A DNA stretch of 64,000 nt from Sporosarcina ureae (GCF_002109325.1 NZ_CP015348.1:3039501-3103500), one strand, 5' to 3'; numbered from the stretch's first letter, positions 1-9,810 are shown. Notes: generated by a model not told the origin, from the letters alone. Numbers and translations are program-made.

Positions 1-252
1 TTGACCAAAACGACAGCAAGAGAATTGGCGGCACGTAATATTTTAGTGAATGCCGTAGCACCAGGATTCATCACAACAGATATGACAGATGAATTGGGCG
101 ATGACATGAAAGAACAACTATTGTCAACGATTCCTTTAGGTAAGCTTGGAAGTGCTGAAGATGTAGCGGGCACTGTCGCTTTCTTACTATCCGATGAGGC
201 AAAATATATTACCGGTCAGACCATCAATGTAGATGGCGGTATGGTGATGTAA
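1..252 (+). CDS. fabG: 3-oxoacyl-ACP reductase FabG (3' part only)
   Basis: C-terminal 83 residues of a short-chain dehydrogenase. FabG reduces 3-oxoacyl-ACP with NADPH in fatty-acid elongation. The fragment carries the family's [12 protein letters not shown] loop after the catalytic helix and the C-terminal [12 protein letters not shown] substrate-side motif. The catalytic Ser and YxxxK lie upstream, outside the window, so the first codon here (TTG) is an internal leucine and not a start. FabG is chosen over other SDRs because acpP follows directly, as in the fabD-fabG-acpP order of Bacillales. Confidence 0.93.
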   Translation: MTKTTARELAARNILVNAVAPGFITTDMTDELGDDMKEQLLSTIPLGKLGSAEDVAGTVAFLLSDEAKYITGQTINVDGGMVM

Positions 253-284
253 TTGACCTACTTCTTTGAAAGCGCTATTTATGG

Positions 285-314
285 TTGCGTAACAAGGGGA
301 CTAACCCCTATAAT
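285..314 (+). promoter_or_regulatory. Sigma-A promoter for acpP with an inverted repeat in its spacer
   Basis: TTGCGT at 285-290 and a perfect TATAAT at 309-314 are 18 bp apart, 47 bp before the acpP start. The spacer contains AGGGG-ACTAA-CCCCT (295-309), an inverted repeat that ends at the first base of the -10 box. This gives acpP a promoter independent of fabG. The repeat could be an operator, but no regulator is recognised; it does not look like a FapR site. Confidence 0.65.
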
Positions 315-360
315 TCAATAGTAGCTAATGTGCCGACTTTGGCCTTGAGAGGAGGTGACT

Positions 361-603
361 ATGTTGTCAACAGTACTTGAGCGCGTAACAAAAGTAGTTG
401 TCGACCGTCTAGGTGTCGATGAAAGCGAAGTAAAACCTGAAGCTTCTTTCCGTGAGGATCTTGGAGCTGATTCACTAGATGTAGTAGAACTTGTTATGGA
501 ATTTGAAGATGAGTTTGAAACTGAAATTTCTGATGATGATGCAGAGAAAATTGCAACTGTCGGAGATGCAGTAACGTACATTACAGCAAAAGTAGGCGAA
601 TGA
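361..603 (+). CDS. acpP: Acyl carrier protein
   Basis: 80-residue acidic protein that carries growing acyl chains on a phosphopantetheine arm during fatty-acid and phospholipid synthesis. The attachment site is Ser38 in the GADSLD motif, and the four-helix acidic pattern and length are those of bacterial ACP. The start is the ATG at 361, five bases after AGGAGG (350-355). A GTG at 355 is part of the ribosome binding site and is not used. The gene has its own promoter upstream and a terminator immediately downstream, so it probably gives an abundant monocistronic message. Its neighbour rnc is the next gene in B. subtilis too. Confidence 0.97.
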   Translation: MLSTVLERVTKVVVDRLGVDESEVKPEASFREDLGADSLDVVELVMEFEDEFETEISDDDAEKIATVGDAVTYITAKVGE

Positions 604-613
604 TCTTTTAGGT

Positions 614-659
614 GAGACACTTTCTTCCTTTCATCTGAAAAGAAGAAAGCGTCTCTTTT
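614..659 (+). terminator. Rho-independent terminator after acpP
   Basis: GAGAC-A-CTTTCTTC (614-627) pairs with GAAGAAAG-C-GTCTC ending at 655, followed by TTTT. Separates acpP from rnc. Confidence 0.8.
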
Positions 660-708
660 CGCTTTAAAGCGCATATATAAAATTAATAGATGAGAGGCAG
701 AGTAGTTT

Positions 709-1476
709 ATGAAAAATAAAAGAACATCGAAAGATCAAGCATCCCATCCTACATTGCCACAAGCTGTACGCGAAAAATTCACCATGCTACAGCAAGAACT
801 AGGCGTTCAATTTGAAGATGAGAATCTATTGTACAATGCATTTACCCACTCATCCTATGTCAATGAACACCGTCGCAAGAAGTTTTCCGATAATGAACGA
901 TTGGAATTCCTTGGAGATGCTGTTTTGGAGCTTGGAGTATCAAAGTTTTTATTCCGCACAGAACCTGCAAAAAGCGAAGGGGAACTTACGAAACTTCGTG
1001 CAGCGATTGTATGTGAGCCATCACTTGTTAAGTTTTCGAATGAATTAAACTTCGGTGATTATATTCTTCTTGGCAAGGGGGAAGAATTGACTGGCGGAAG
1101 AATGCGTCCAGCATTACTTGCGGATGTATTTGAAGCATATATCGGTGCGCTCTACTTGGATCAGAGCATGGAAGTCGTTGAAGAGTTTCTAAAACGAATC
1201 ATTTTTCCGAAAATTAGTATCGGAGCTTTTTCGCATGTGACAGATTATAAAAGTCGCCTGCAAGAGTTAGTGCAGCAAAAAAATAACGGACCTCTTCAGT
1301 ACGAAGTCATAGAAGAAAAAGGTCCTGCACATGCGAAAAAGTTTGTTACCGTAGTCAATCTCAATGATCAACAACTTGGAAAAGGAATAGGTAAATCCAA
1401 GAAAGAAGCGGAACAGGAAGCTGCCCGTCGTGCGATTGAACATTTATCGATGCAGACAAACGAAGGGGAGAACTAA
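709..1476 (+). CDS. rnc: Ribonuclease III
   Basis: Double-strand-specific endoribonuclease (255 residues) that processes rRNA precursors, scRNA and structured mRNAs in the cytoplasm. The N-terminal RNase III domain has the signature [13 protein letters not shown] at about residues 62-74, with acidic metal ligands Glu66 and Asp70, and a second acidic cluster around [13 protein letters not shown] double-stranded-RNA-binding domain occupies about residues 180-250 ([17 protein letters not shown]). Length fits the family. The ribosome binding site is weak (GAGAGG about 12 bases upstream), but the ATG fits the length of homologues. Its stop lies two bases before smc, so the two are co-transcribed. 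Confidence 0.96.
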   Translation: MKNKRTSKDQASHPTLPQAVREKFTMLQQELGVQFEDENLLYNAFTHSSYVNEHRRKKFSDNERLEFLGDAVLELGVSKFLFRTEPAKSEGELTKLRAAIVCEPSLVKFSNELNFGDYILLGKGEELTGGRMRPALLADVFEAYIGALYLDQSMEVVEEFLKRIIFPKISIGAFSHVTDYKSRLQELVQQKNNGPLQYEVIEEKGPAHAKKFVTVVNLNDQQLGKGIGKSKKEAEQEAARRAIEHLSMQTNEGEN

Positions 1477-1478
1477 TC

Positions 1479-4400
1479 GTGTTTTTGAAAAGGCTGGAAA
1501 TTGCAGGCTTTAAATCTTTTGCGGAAAAAATCCATATAGATTTTGTGCCAGGGGTAACGGCCATCGTTGGACCTAACGGAAGCGGGAAAAGTAATATTAT
1601 CGATGCAATTCGTTGGGTACTTGGTGAACAGTCTGCAAAATCATTGCGCGGAAGTAAAATGGAAGATGTCATTTTTGCAGGCAGCGATTCGCGAAGGGCG
1701 GTAAATTTTGCAGAAGTCACCCTTATTTTAGATAATGCACAAAACTTATTCCCGCTCGATTACACCGAAATCAATGTAACTAGAAGGGTTTTTCGATCTG
1801 GTGACAGTGCGTATTTATTAAACGGACAGACTTGTAGGTTAAAAGATATCACGACGCTGTTTATGGATTCAGGATTAGGCAAAGAAGCCTTTTCTATTAT
1901 TTCACAAGGTCGTGTAGACGAGATCTTGAACAGTCGTGCAGATGAGAGACGCAATGTTTTCGATGAAGCGGCGGGTGTATTGAAATACAAAACCCATAAA
2001 CTTCAGGCTGAACATAAACTATTTGAGACGACCGATAATTTGGATCGTGTACTGGATATATTAAAGGAAATCGATGATCGACTTGTGCCGCTAGAAAAAG
2101 AAGCGGTTTTGGCACGTAAATCTTCTGATTTGCGTTCGACTCTTCGTGAGGCTGACGTTCAATTGCTTCATCATGACGCGTCTGCATTACAACAGCAGAT
2201 TTCCGAAAAAACGGTAGTTGTGAAAAGTGATGAAGCAGAACGGCAAAAGTTTTCGGTTCAACTTGCACAAAGTGAAGAGGAACTAGATCACGATAAACAA
2301 GTTCTTCAGAAAATAGAGTTTCAACTGGATGAATTTCAAAGCGAATTGATTAATAAAACAGCAGAAGCGGAGAAGTGGGATGGTAGAAGATTATTGTCCC
2401 TAGAAAAGACCCGCAATACAGAGCAACAAGTAAAACGAATTAAGTCAGAGTTACAAATTGCTGAACAAACGCAACATATAGCAAAAGAAAAACTGAGTTC
2501 CATGCAGAATAAACAGAAAGTGATTCGAAATGAACTTGAAGAAGTGACGAAAGAAAGTAAACAAGTCATGGCTCTGTTGAACAGTTCACTAAAAGAAACA
2601 GAACAACAAATTGAACAGTTGAAATCTAATTATATTGAGCGGCTCAATGAAGAAGCTACTGTGCGAAATGAAATTAAGCATGTAGAAGAACGGCTACAAG
2701 GTGAAAAGTCCTCTACAGAAAAGATTACGGTTCAGACAGCCCTGCTTTCCGAGAGAAAACAACAACTCACCAAAGAACAACAGGAGAAGATCAAGCAAAA
2801 AGAGGCTGTTCAGCAACAGTTGGACGATTTGGAGAAGTCAGCGAGAACCTGTCAGCAACAATTGTCAGAGGAAGAGCAACGTTTATCGACTCAACAGCAA
2901 TTTCTTCAAAAAGCATTACGCAAACAGTCTGAAATGCAAGGAAGACTGCGCGCCCTAGAAAGTCTTGAAAAAGATTTTTCGGGGTTCTATTCAGGTGTCA
3001 AAGAAGTACTTCATGCAAAGCAGAAACAACGTATACAGGGAATCGAAGGCGCTGTAGTTGAACTTATCACAACGGAACCGGCTTATACAAAGGCAATTGA
3101 AACAGCTCTTGGCGCTGCCATGCAGCATATCATTACTACGACTGAGCGTGATGCCAGACAGGCTATCGGATACTTGAAATCAAGAAATTTCGGTCGCGCT
3201 ACGTTTCTTCCATTGGATATCTTGAAACCGCGTGAATTGCCAATGAATAGCAGACAAGTACTCACTCAACAACAAGGTTTCATCGGTACAGCGTTTGAAC
3301 TTATTCAAACCTCTATGGAATATGAGTCGGTCGCTAAAAATTTATTAGGCCAAACGATCATTGCTAGTGATTTACAAGCCGCGTCAGGTTTAGCAAAAAT
3401 AATTGGACACCGCTATCGGATCGTCACGCTTGATGGGGATATTATCAATGCAGGGGGCTCATTGACAGGTGGTGGTGCAAAAGGCCAATCCACGCTATTT
3501 TCCCGAAAGGCAGAGCTGGAGACGCTTTCCAATCAATTGCATCAAATGGATGAATCTATTCAGCAAGCTACTGCCCAAACGTCTGAAACTCGCAATCAGG
3601 TCGGTAATAGTCTACATTTACGTGATCAATTACGTGTAAAGCTAGAAGATGTGCAACAGAAAAAGTCCTCAATTCATTCGTCTATTCAGGAAACTGAAAT
3701 GGAAATGCGTTCTGTAGAAATGGAAATATCTACAATTGAAGTTGGACGTACTGATACCGTCTCTGCTGAAAAACAATTAACGACCAAAAAACAAGATTTG
3801 CAAACTCGTCATAAAGCATTAAAAAATGAACTGCAACAGATGCTAGAAAAATTGGAGAGTTTGGAAAGACTAGTAGAGAACAGACGGGAAGAACAGCAGT
3901 CCTTGCAAACGAGATTACATGATTTGCAACAAAAAAGTGCTGTATTGAAAGAACAAGATGCCTATCATTCAACGGGTATGTTGGAGACCGTCACGCAATT
4001 AGAGGAAATGGAACTGACAATCAGCCGACTGCAAGAAGAACAGCAATACGTGCAAGAGTTTGTAATTGGTAAAGAATTAACACCGAAGGAAATCGAAAAA
4101 CAAAGTCATCAAGCAACTGAAGCGAAACAAAAATTGCTGAAAACGATAGAGGTAGAAAAAACTAAACGTCTTCAGCAAGCTAAACGTGTTCAGGAGCACG
4201 AACAGCATATGAAACAAGTTAGGCAACAAGTGGACTCTATTTCTGAGCGCTTGAATACGGTGAAGATCCAGTTGTCCAGATTAGATACGCAATATGAAAC
4301 AGTCAAAGATCGCCTAGAAGAAGAATATGGTTTAAGACCAAACGAGTTGCAGATTGAGTCGTCGGACATTCCATTACTTCGCAAAACGGTAGAAGATTGT

Positions 4401-5036
4401 AAGCAACAACTTGCAAAGATCGGGCCTGTCAATCCCAATGCGATTCAGGAATTCGAGGAAGTATCAGAGCGCCATGAATTTTTACAGTCACAGCGTAATG
4501 ATTTGGTCGAAGCGAAAAATACGCTGCAAGAGGCAATGGCAGAAATGGATCAAGAAATGAAAAGTCGCTTCGAAACAACATTTGAATCGATCCGAAGTCA
4601 TTTCCGGCGTGTGTTTAAAGACATGTTTGGTGGCGGAGAAGCGGACCTAGTCTTAACAGATCCTACTAACTTACTGACAACAGGAATTGATATCGTAGCA
4701 CGACCTCCAGGGAAGAAATTACAGAACTTACGCCTATTATCTGGTGGGGAACGCGCGCTCACTGTGATTTCCTTGCTGTTTTCCATATTAGAAGTCCGTC
4801 CTGTGCCATTCTGTATTCTAGATGAAGTGGAAGCAGCGCTGGATGAAGCGAACGTAGTGCGGTATAGTAATTATTTGAAGAAAGTCTCGGAGCAAACCCA
4901 GTTCATTGTAATTACGCATCGAAAAGGTACGATGGAAGGCGCTGACGTCCTCTATGGCATCACGATGCAGGAATCAGGCGTCTCCAAATTACTTTCCGTG
5001 AAATTGTCTGAAGTAGCAGAAGAAATCAGTAGCTAA
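1479..5036 (+). CDS. smc: Chromosome partition protein SMC
   Basis: 1185-residue structural maintenance of chromosomes ATPase. With ScpA/ScpB it forms the condensin that organises and segregates origins. Walker A GPNGSGKSN lies at about residues 32-40. Two long coiled-coil arms, rich in Gln/Glu/Lys, flank a hinge at about residues 500-680 that includes the Gly-rich GGSLTGGG loop. The C-terminal head has the ABC signature LSGGERAL and Walker B CILDEVEAALD. The start is GTG, two bases after the rnc stop, with GAAGGGGAG upstream. The rnc-smc-ftsY order is typical of Firmicutes. Full length, with no disruption. Confidence 0.98.
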   Translation: MFLKRLEIAGFKSFAEKIHIDFVPGVTAIVGPNGSGKSNIIDAIRWVLGEQSAKSLRGSKMEDVIFAGSDSRRAVNFAEVTLILDNAQNLFPLDYTEINVTRRVFRSGDSAYLLNGQTCRLKDITTLFMDSGLGKEAFSIISQGRVDEILNSRADERRNVFDEAAGVLKYKTHKLQAEHKLFETTDNLDRVLDILKEIDDRLVPLEKEAVLARKSSDLRSTLREADVQLLHHDASALQQQISEKTVVVKSDEAERQKFSVQLAQSEEELDHDKQVLQKIEFQLDEFQSELINKTAEAEKWDGRRLLSLEKTRNTEQQVKRIKSELQIAEQTQHIAKEKLSSMQNKQKVIRNELEEVTKESKQVMALLNSSLKETEQQIEQLKSNYIERLNEEATVRNEIKHVEERLQGEKSSTEKITVQTALLSERKQQLTKEQQEKIKQKEAVQQQLDDLEKSARTCQQQLSEEEQRLSTQQQFLQKALRKQSEMQGRLRALESLEKDFSGFYSGVKEVLHAKQKQRIQGIEGAVVELITTEPAYTKAIETALGAAMQHIITTTERDARQAIGYLKSRNFGRATFLPLDILKPRELPMNSRQVLTQQQGFIGTAFELIQTSMEYESVAKNLLGQTIIASDLQAASGLAKIIGHRYRIVTLDGDIINAGGSLTGGGAKGQSTLFSRKAELETLSNQLHQMDESIQQATAQTSETRNQVGNSLHLRDQLRVKLEDVQQKKSSIHSSIQETEMEMRSVEMEISTIEVGRTDTVSAEKQLTTKKQDLQTRHKALKNELQQMLEKLESLERLVENRREEQQSLQTRLHDLQQKSAVLKEQDAYHSTGMLETVTQLEEMELTISRLQEEQQYVQEFVIGKELTPKEIEKQSHQATEAKQKLLKTIEVEKTKRLQQAKRVQEHEQHMKQVRQQVDSISERLNTVKIQLSRLDTQYETVKDRLEEEYGLRPNELQIESSDIPLLRKTVEDCKQQLAKIGPVNPNAIQEFEEVSERHEFLQSQRNDLVEAKNTLQEAMAEMDQEMKSRFETTFESIRSHFRRVFKDMFGGGEADLVLTDPTNLLTTGIDIVARPPGKKLQNLRLLSGGERALTVISLLFSILEVRPVPFCILDEVEAALDEANVVRYSNYLKKVSEQTQFIVITHRKGTMEGADVLYGITMQESGVSKLLSVKLSEVAEEISS

Positions 5037-5047
5037 GGAGTGAAGGA

Positions 5048-6070
5048 ATGTCTTTCTTTAAGAAAATAAAAGATAAGATTTCAGGTACAAACGAAGCAGT
5101 AACGGAGAAGTTTAAAGATGGTCTGACAAAGACTCGAGATTCATTTACATCGAAAGTGAATGATTTAGTATTCCGATTCCGTGTGGTTGATGAAGAATTC
5201 TTTGAAGAGCTCGAAGAAGTATTGCTTCAAGCGGATGTTGGATTTGAAACAGTTATGGAATTAATTGATTTACTGAAAGAAGAAGTACAGCGTAAGAACA
5301 TTAAAGATACAACTGGTATGCAGTCACTGATTTCTGAAAAACTTGTAGAAATCTACAATTCAGGTGAAGAAGTTTCCAATGATTTGAATTTGGAAGAAGG
5401 TCGACTGAATGTAATTTTGATGGTTGGAGTGAACGGTGTCGGTAAAACGACAACGATCGGTAAAATGGCCTCACGGTTGAAAAAGGAAGGCAAAACGGTC
5501 ATGCTCGCTGCTGGGGATACGTTCCGCGCAGGGGCGATAGAACAGCTTGTCGTCTGGGGAGAGCGAACGGGTGTAGAGGTCGTTCGCCAGGCTGAAGGTT
5601 CAGATCCAGCTGCAGTTATTTTTGATGCAGTTAAAGCAGCAAAGAAGCGCAATGTCGATGTTCTTATTTGTGATACCGCAGGTCGCTTACAAAATAAAGT
5701 GAACTTGATGAATGAATTGGAAAAAGTCCATCGTATCATTGGTCGTGAAATTGAAGGTGCTCCTCATGAAGTATTATTAGCATTGGATGCGACGACTGGA
5801 CAAAATGCATTGATTCAAGCCCAGACATTTAACGAAGTAACGAATGTCACAGGTATTGTATTGACAAAACTAGATGGCACGGCAAAAGGCGGTATCGTGT
5901 TAGCGATCCGTAATAAGCTGGACATACCAGTGAAATTTGTCGGTCTTGGTGAAGGTATTGATGATTTACAACCCTTCGATCCAGAGAAATATGTCTATGG
6001 ATTATTTGCGGATGGATTGGAAATGGAAGAATCTAAAGAAGATGAAGAGGAAATTAAAGAAGACAAGTAA
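5048..6070 (+). CDS. ftsY: Signal recognition particle receptor FtsY
   Basis: 340-residue SRP-type GTPase that docks SRP-ribosome complexes at the membrane translocon. A short charged N-terminal segment replaces the long acidic A domain of enteric FtsY, as in other Bacillales. The helical N domain is followed by the G domain with GVNGVGKTT (P-loop), [15 protein letters not shown] and [10 protein letters not shown]. An acidic tail ends the protein. AGGAG lies seven bases upstream of the ATG. The gene follows smc by 11 bases and precedes ylxM and ffh, its partners in the SRP cycle. Confidence 0.97.
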   Translation: MSFFKKIKDKISGTNEAVTEKFKDGLTKTRDSFTSKVNDLVFRFRVVDEEFFEELEEVLLQADVGFETVMELIDLLKEEVQRKNIKDTTGMQSLISEKLVEIYNSGEEVSNDLNLEEGRLNVILMVGVNGVGKTTTIGKMASRLKKEGKTVMLAAGDTFRAGAIEQLVVWGERTGVEVVRQAEGSDPAAVIFDAVKAAKKRNVDVLICDTAGRLQNKVNLMNELEKVHRIIGREIEGAPHEVLLALDATTGQNALIQAQTFNEVTNVTGIVLTKLDGTAKGGIVLAIRNKLDIPVKFVGLGEGIDDLQPFDPEKYVYGLFADGLEMEESKEDEEEIKEDK

Positions 6071-6076
6071 ATATAC

Positions 6077-6105
6077 TTGACAGTAGTGTGTATGCAAGAT
6101 AATAT
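6077..6105 (+). promoter_or_regulatory. Possible promoter before ylxM-ffh
   Basis: A perfect TTGACA (6077-6082) is followed by an AT-rich run. TAATAT sits at a 17-bp spacing (6100-6105) and GATAAT at 15 bp. A better TATAAT at 6105-6110 is 22 bp away, too far for the same -35. A start here would let ylxM-ffh be expressed apart from smc-ftsY. The -10 assignment is uncertain. Confidence 0.35.
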
Positions 6106-6133
6106 ATAATGGTGACTGAAGGAGGTCGTGATC

Positions 6134-6460
6134 ATGCTTGAAAAAACGACAAGAGTGAACTTCCTCTTTGATTTTTATCAATCATTATTAACTGACAAAC
6201 AACGTTTATATATGCAATTATATTATTTAGATGATCTTTCTCTCGGTGAAATCGCAGAGCAGTACGGCGTATCGAGACAGGCTGTGTATGACAATGTCAA
6301 GCGGACTGAGGCTATGCTCGAGGATTACGAGAAGAAACTCAATCTGTTCGAAAAGCATGAAGGTCGTCTGGAAACCGTAGAGAAGCTAGAGGAAATGGTT
6401 CCTACTGTAAATCCAGATCGCTTCATGGAGTTGCTACATACCTTAAAGGATTTTGAATAG
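6134..6460 (+). CDS. ylxM: YlxM, helix-turn-helix protein of the SRP locus
   Basis: 108-residue conserved protein of the UPF0122 family, encoded directly upstream of ffh in most Firmicutes. It has a sigma-70 region-4-like helix-turn-helix ([19 protein letters not shown]) at about residues 37-55 and a C-terminal charged helix. In streptococci YlxM binds SRP components and affects SRP RNA/Ffh activity; a DNA role is not established. The start chosen is the ATG eight bases after GGAGG (6121-6125), giving MLEKTTRVN as in homologues. The in-frame GTG at 6128 lies too close to the ribosome binding site. Confidence 0.93.
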   Translation: MLEKTTRVNFLFDFYQSLLTDKQRLYMQLYYLDDLSLGEIAEQYGVSRQAVYDNVKRTEAMLEDYEKKLNLFEKHEGRLETVEKLEEMVPTVNPDRFMELLHTLKDFE

Positions 6461-6472
6461 GGGGGATTGTCT

Positions 6473-7828
6473 ATGGCATTTGAAGGTCTAGCCGAACGCC
6501 TGCAAGGAACGATGAATAAAATCACAGGCAAAGGTAAAATCAACGAAGCTGACGTAAAAGAAATGATGCGTGAAGTTCGTTTTGCGCTAATTGAAGCAGA
6601 CGTCAACTTGAAAGTCGTTAAACAGTTTGTCAAGACGGTCAGCGAACGCTCAGTGGGACAGGACGTTATGAAGAGTTTGACACCTGGCCAGCAAGTTGTA
6701 AAAATTGTTAAAGATGAATTGACGAATCTGATGGGCGGAGAACAAAATCCCATCCAGTTCGCACGTAAATCACCTACCGTTATCATGATGGTGGGGTTGC
6801 AAGGTGCCGGTAAAACCACAACGACCGGTAAGTTGGCCACGGTTTTACGCAAAAAGCATAATAAAAAACCTTTGCTTGTTGCAGCGGACATTTATCGGCC
6901 GGCAGCGATCCAACAACTTGAAACATTAGGCAAGCAAATCACAGTTCCTGTATTCTCTATGGGAACGGACCAGTCACCTGTTGAAATTGCACGTAAAGCA
7001 ATGGAAGAGGCGGAACGTGAGCATAATGACGTGGTAATTATTGATACTGCGGGTCGACTTCATGTAGATGAAGCGTTAATGCAGGAATTGAAAGATATTC
7101 GTGAGTTAACGAATCCAGATGAAGTGTTCCTTGTAGTGGATGCGATGACAGGTCAAGATGCAGTCAATGTCGCGAAAAATTTCGACGATACAATTGGAAT
7201 CACTGGTGTCATCCTGACAAAACTTGATGGAGATACACGTGGTGGTGCTGCTTTATCAATTCGTACTGTCACTGAAAAACCAATTAAGTTTGTCGGTATG
7301 GGTGAGAAGATGGACGCGCTTGAGCCATTTCATCCAGAGCGTATGGCATCAAGAATCCTTGGCATGGGCGATGTCATGTCGTTGATTGAAAAAGCACAAG
7401 AAAATGTGGATGAAGATAAAGCGAAAGAGCTTGAGCAGAAGTTGCGTACGCAAAGCTTCACGCTCGATGATTTTCTTGATCAGATGCAACAAGTGAAAAA
7501 AATGGGGCCACTCGACGAAATTTTAAAAATGATGCCGGGTGCAAATAAAATCAAAGGCCTCGATAATGCCAAAGTGGATGAGAGTCAGATGGGTCGCGTA
7601 GAAGCGGTCATTTATTCCATGACACTTGCTGAACGGGAAAACCCGGAAATTATCAACGCGAGCCGTAAAAAAAGAATTGCTGTAGGATCTGGAACTTCCA
7701 CTCAGGAAGTGAACCGTTTGCTAAAGCAGTTTGAAGAAATGAAAAAAATGGTTAAGCAAATGACCAATATGCAACAAAAAGGTAAGAAGAAGGGTAAAAT
7801 GCCTGGTTTTGATGCGTTTTTTAAATAA
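6473..7828 (+). CDS. ffh: Signal recognition particle protein Ffh
   Basis: 451-residue SRP54 homologue. With scRNA it binds signal sequences emerging from the ribosome and delivers them to FtsY. The N domain is followed by the G domain with GLQGAGKTTTTGKL, DTAGRLHVDE and TKLDGDTRGG. The methionine-rich M domain begins near residue 300 (DQMQQVKKMGPLDEILKMM). A basic GKKKGKM segment near the C-terminus is typical. The ATG at 6473 with GGGGG seven bases upstream matches the family N-terminus MAFEGL; an upstream in-frame TTG at 6467 is not favoured. It lies 12 bases after ylxM. Confidence 0.97.
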   Translation: MAFEGLAERLQGTMNKITGKGKINEADVKEMMREVRFALIEADVNLKVVKQFVKTVSERSVGQDVMKSLTPGQQVVKIVKDELTNLMGGEQNPIQFARKSPTVIMMVGLQGAGKTTTTGKLATVLRKKHNKKPLLVAADIYRPAAIQQLETLGKQITVPVFSMGTDQSPVEIARKAMEEAEREHNDVVIIDTAGRLHVDEALMQELKDIRELTNPDEVFLVVDAMTGQDAVNVAKNFDDTIGITGVILTKLDGDTRGGAALSIRTVTEKPIKFVGMGEKMDALEPFHPERMASRILGMGDVMSLIEKAQENVDEDKAKELEQKLRTQSFTLDDFLDQMQQVKKMGPLDEILKMMPGANKIKGLDNAKVDESQMGRVEAVIYSMTLAERENPEIINASRKKRIAVGSGTSTQEVNRLLKQFEEMKKMVKQMTNMQQKGKKKGKMPGFDAFFK

Positions 7829-7853
7829 AATAGAGGGTGTTAAGAAAAAAACC

Positions 7854-7885
7854 TTTACAAACAAATAAAACCTTGGTAATATACT
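7854..7885 (+). promoter_or_regulatory. Promoter for rpsP
   Basis: TTTACA (7854-7859) with TAATAT 17 bp downstream (7877-7882), overlapping TATACT at 7880-7885. It lies in the 92-bp gap after ffh, 35 bases before the rpsP start. No clear terminator follows ffh, so read-through is also possible. Confidence 0.5.
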
Positions 7886-7920
7886 ATCTTGTGTGAAACT
7901 ATTCGGAGGTGTAGATAATA

Positions 7921-8193
7921 ATGGCAGTTAAAATTCGTCTAAAACGTATGGGAGCTAAGAGATCTCCTTTTTATCGTATTGTAGTAGCTGATGCACGTGC
8001 ACCACGTGACGGCCGTCAAATCGATCAGGTTGGTACATACAACCCACTTACAAAACCAGCAACAGTTAAGATCGATGAAGAATTGGCTTTGAAATGGCTT
8101 CAAGATGGCGCTAAACCATCTGATACAGTTCGTAACTTGTTCTCAGAACAAGGTATCATGGAAAAATTCCATAACGCTAAATACAGCAAGTAA
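7921..8193 (+). CDS. rpsP: 30S ribosomal protein S16
   Basis: 90-residue ribosomal protein that binds 16S rRNA early in 30S assembly. It has the invariant N-terminus [20 protein letters not shown] and the [17 protein letters not shown] segment near residues 60-70. GGAGGTG lies upstream of the ATG. Starts the rpsP-khpA-rimM-trmD group, which is conserved across bacteria and joins ribosome proteins with maturation factors. Confidence 0.98.
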   Translation: MAVKIRLKRMGAKRSPFYRIVVADARAPRDGRQIDQVGTYNPLTKPATVKIDEELALKWLQDGAKPSDTVRNLFSEQGIMEKFHNAKYSK

Positions 8194-8208
8194 TTTGGAG
8201 GGGTGGAC

Positions 8209-8442
8209 ATGAAGCAGCTGATTGAAACAATTGTAAAACCGTTAGTCGATTACCCAGATGACGTGAAAGTGGTATCTGAAGAACAATCTCAACGAGTCGT
8301 TTATCAGTTATCAGTGAATGCGGAAGACATGGGTAAAGTGATCGGGAAGCAAGGTCGTGTGGCAAAAGCGATCCGTACGATTGTTTACTCAGCAGCAGGC
8401 AGCCACCACGGCAAAAAAGTGTATTTGGATATCTTGGATTGA
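8209..8442 (+). CDS. khpA: KH-domain RNA-binding protein KhpA
   Basis: 77-residue protein (YlqC) made almost entirely of one KH domain, with [15 protein letters not shown] carrying the RNA-contacting GxxG loop. In Firmicutes KhpA pairs with KhpB (Jag) and binds many small and messenger RNAs, affecting cell elongation. The start is the ATG at 8209, five bases after GGAGGGG; an in-frame GTG at 8203 overlaps that site. It lies 15 bases after rpsP and is followed by a terminator-like hairpin. Confidence 0.94.
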   Translation: MKQLIETIVKPLVDYPDDVKVVSEEQSQRVVYQLSVNAEDMGKVIGKQGRVAKAIRTIVYSAAGSHHGKKVYLDILD

Positions 8443-8445
8443 TCC

Positions 8446-8477
8446 AAAAGGAAGGAGCCCCGGTTCCTTCCTTTTTT
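8446..8477 (+). terminator. Terminator-like hairpin between khpA and rimM
   Basis: AAAAGGAAGGA and TCCTTCCTTTT form a perfect 11-bp stem around a GC-rich loop, ending in a run of six T. It probably attenuates rather than fully ends transcription into rimM, because no strong promoter is obvious in the 42 bp that follow. Confidence 0.75.
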
Positions 8478-8518
8478 GCACGTATAAATACTTTTATTCA
8501 TACATTGGAGGCGAAATA

Positions 8519-9034
8519 ATGGAATGGTTTAATGTAGGCACGATCGTTAATACTCATGGTATCAAAGGTGAAGTCCGTGTAATGTCCAAAACAGATTTTC
8601 CGGATGAGCGATATCAAGTGGGAAGTGAGCTCGCGATCTTTATGCCAAAAGTAAAAGCACCTACTTTTGTGAAGGTAACAAGTCACCGCAAGCATAAAAA
8701 CTTTGATTTGCTTACGTTCGAAGGTTATCCGAACATCAATGACGTCGAAAAGTTTCGTGACGGCGTAATTAAAGTATCTGAGAAAGAATTAACAGAACTT
8801 GAGGAAAACGAGTTTTACTATCATGAAATCATTGGATGTCGTGTGATTACAGAAACAGGAGAAGAGATCGGTACGGTTTCTGAAATTATTGAAACGGGTG
8901 CAAACGATGTGTGGGAAGTAACACCAGCTGAAGGTAAGCCGCATTATATCCCGTATATCGAAGATGTTGTAAAAGACATCGATATCGATGAACAGGTCAT
9001 CAAAATTGAACTAATGGACGGATTACTTTCATGA
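8519..9034 (+). CDS. rimM: 16S rRNA processing/ribosome maturation factor RimM
   Basis: 171-residue 30S maturation factor that binds free 30S and S19 and helps assemble the 3' (head) domain. The N-terminal beta-barrel begins [21 protein letters not shown], in which [13 protein letters not shown] is diagnostic, and a C-terminal PRC-barrel follows ([24 protein letters not shown]). The ATG at 8519 follows TTGGAGG; a longer open frame extends back into khpA but lacks a ribosome binding site. The stop overlaps the trmD start, indicating translational coupling. Confidence 0.96.
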   Translation: MEWFNVGTIVNTHGIKGEVRVMSKTDFPDERYQVGSELAIFMPKVKAPTFVKVTSHRKHKNFDLLTFEGYPNINDVEKFRDGVIKVSEKELTELEENEFYYHEIIGCRVITETGEEIGTVSEIIETGANDVWEVTPAEGKPHYIPYIEDVVKDIDIDEQVIKIELMDGLLS

Positions 9035-9771
9035 TGAAAATTGATGTACTGTCTTTGTTCCCTGAAATGTTTGAAGGTGTACTTCATTCCTCTATCATGA
9101 AAAAAGCGCAAGAACAACAGGCCGCATCCTTTCAAGTGACGGATTTTCGTGACTACGCAACAAACAAACATAGAAAAGTGGATGACTATCCTTATGGTGG
9201 CGGTGCGGGGATGGTGTTAAAACCTGAACCTCTCTTTGCTGCTGTAGAAGCCGTCACTCGCACAAGCGACAGTAAGCCACGTGTGATCTTAATGTGTCCA
9301 CAAGGTGAGCGGTTTACGCAAAAGAAGGCAGAAGAACTTGCCAAAGAACAGCATCTCGTGTTTATCTGTGGTCACTATGAAGGATATGATGAGAGAATCC
9401 GTGAACATTTAGTGACTGATGAGATATCACTTGGTGACTTTGTACTGACAGGCGGAGAAGTTGCCTCCATGGCAATCATTGATAGTGTAGTACGATTGCT
9501 TCCTGATGTTCTTGGGAACGACCAGTCGGCTGTCCACGACTCTTTTTCGACGGGGATGCTAGAACATCCGCAATATACTCGACCTGCTACATTCAACGGC
9601 CTTGAAGTGCCTCCTGTGCTGTTATCGGGCAATCACGCAGAGATTGAGAAGTGGAGAGAAGAGCAAGCTTTCCTCCGCACTGCAGAGCGTCGTCCTGAAC
9701 TTCTTGAAGAAGCGCCGTTAACGAAACATCAACAAAAACTCTTTCAACAATGGAAGCATAAAAGAGGCTGA
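9031..9771 (+). CDS. trmD: tRNA (guanine-N1)-methyltransferase TrmD
   Basis: SAM-dependent SPOUT-class enzyme that makes m1G37 in tRNAs and prevents +1 frameshifting. The trefoil-knot SAM site is visible as [10 protein letters not shown] and [10 protein letters not shown], and the N-terminus reads [12 protein letters not shown]. The length of 246 residues is normal. Two ATGs lie in tandem at 9031 and 9034. The second matches homologue N-termini better. Either way the start overlaps the rimM stop and there is no strong ribosome binding site, so reinitiation after rimM is likely. Confidence 0.96.
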   Translation: MMKIDVLSLFPEMFEGVLHSSIMKKAQEQQAASFQVTDFRDYATNKHRKVDDYPYGGGAGMVLKPEPLFAAVEAVTRTSDSKPRVILMCPQGERFTQKKAEELAKEQHLVFICGHYEGYDERIREHLVTDEISLGDFVLTGGEVASMAIIDSVVRLLPDVLGNDQSAVHDSFSTGMLEHPQYTRPATFNGLEVPPVLLSGNHAEIEKWREEQAFLRTAERRPELLEEAPLTKHQQKLFQQWKHKRG

Positions 9772-9777
9772 ATTTGC

Positions 9778-9806
9778 TTGATTCGTTAACAGGCATATGC
9801 TATGAT
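9778..9806 (+). promoter_or_regulatory. Extended -10 promoter for rplS
   Basis: TTGATT (9778-9783), 17-bp spacer and TATGAT (9801-9806), preceded by TG one base upstream (TGCTATGAT), an extended -10 arrangement. It lies directly after the trmD stop, so rplS can be expressed alone. Confidence 0.6.
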
Positions 9807-9810
9807 TTAC

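Noticed and set aside
253..360. FapR operator near fabG-acpP
   Set aside because: The expected TTAGTACC-type palindrome is absent. The only inverted repeat there is the unrelated AGGGG/CCCCT.
1897..2268. 123-codon minus-strand open frame inside smc
   Set aside because: Shadow of the smc reading frame. No recognisable motif, and smc is intact here.
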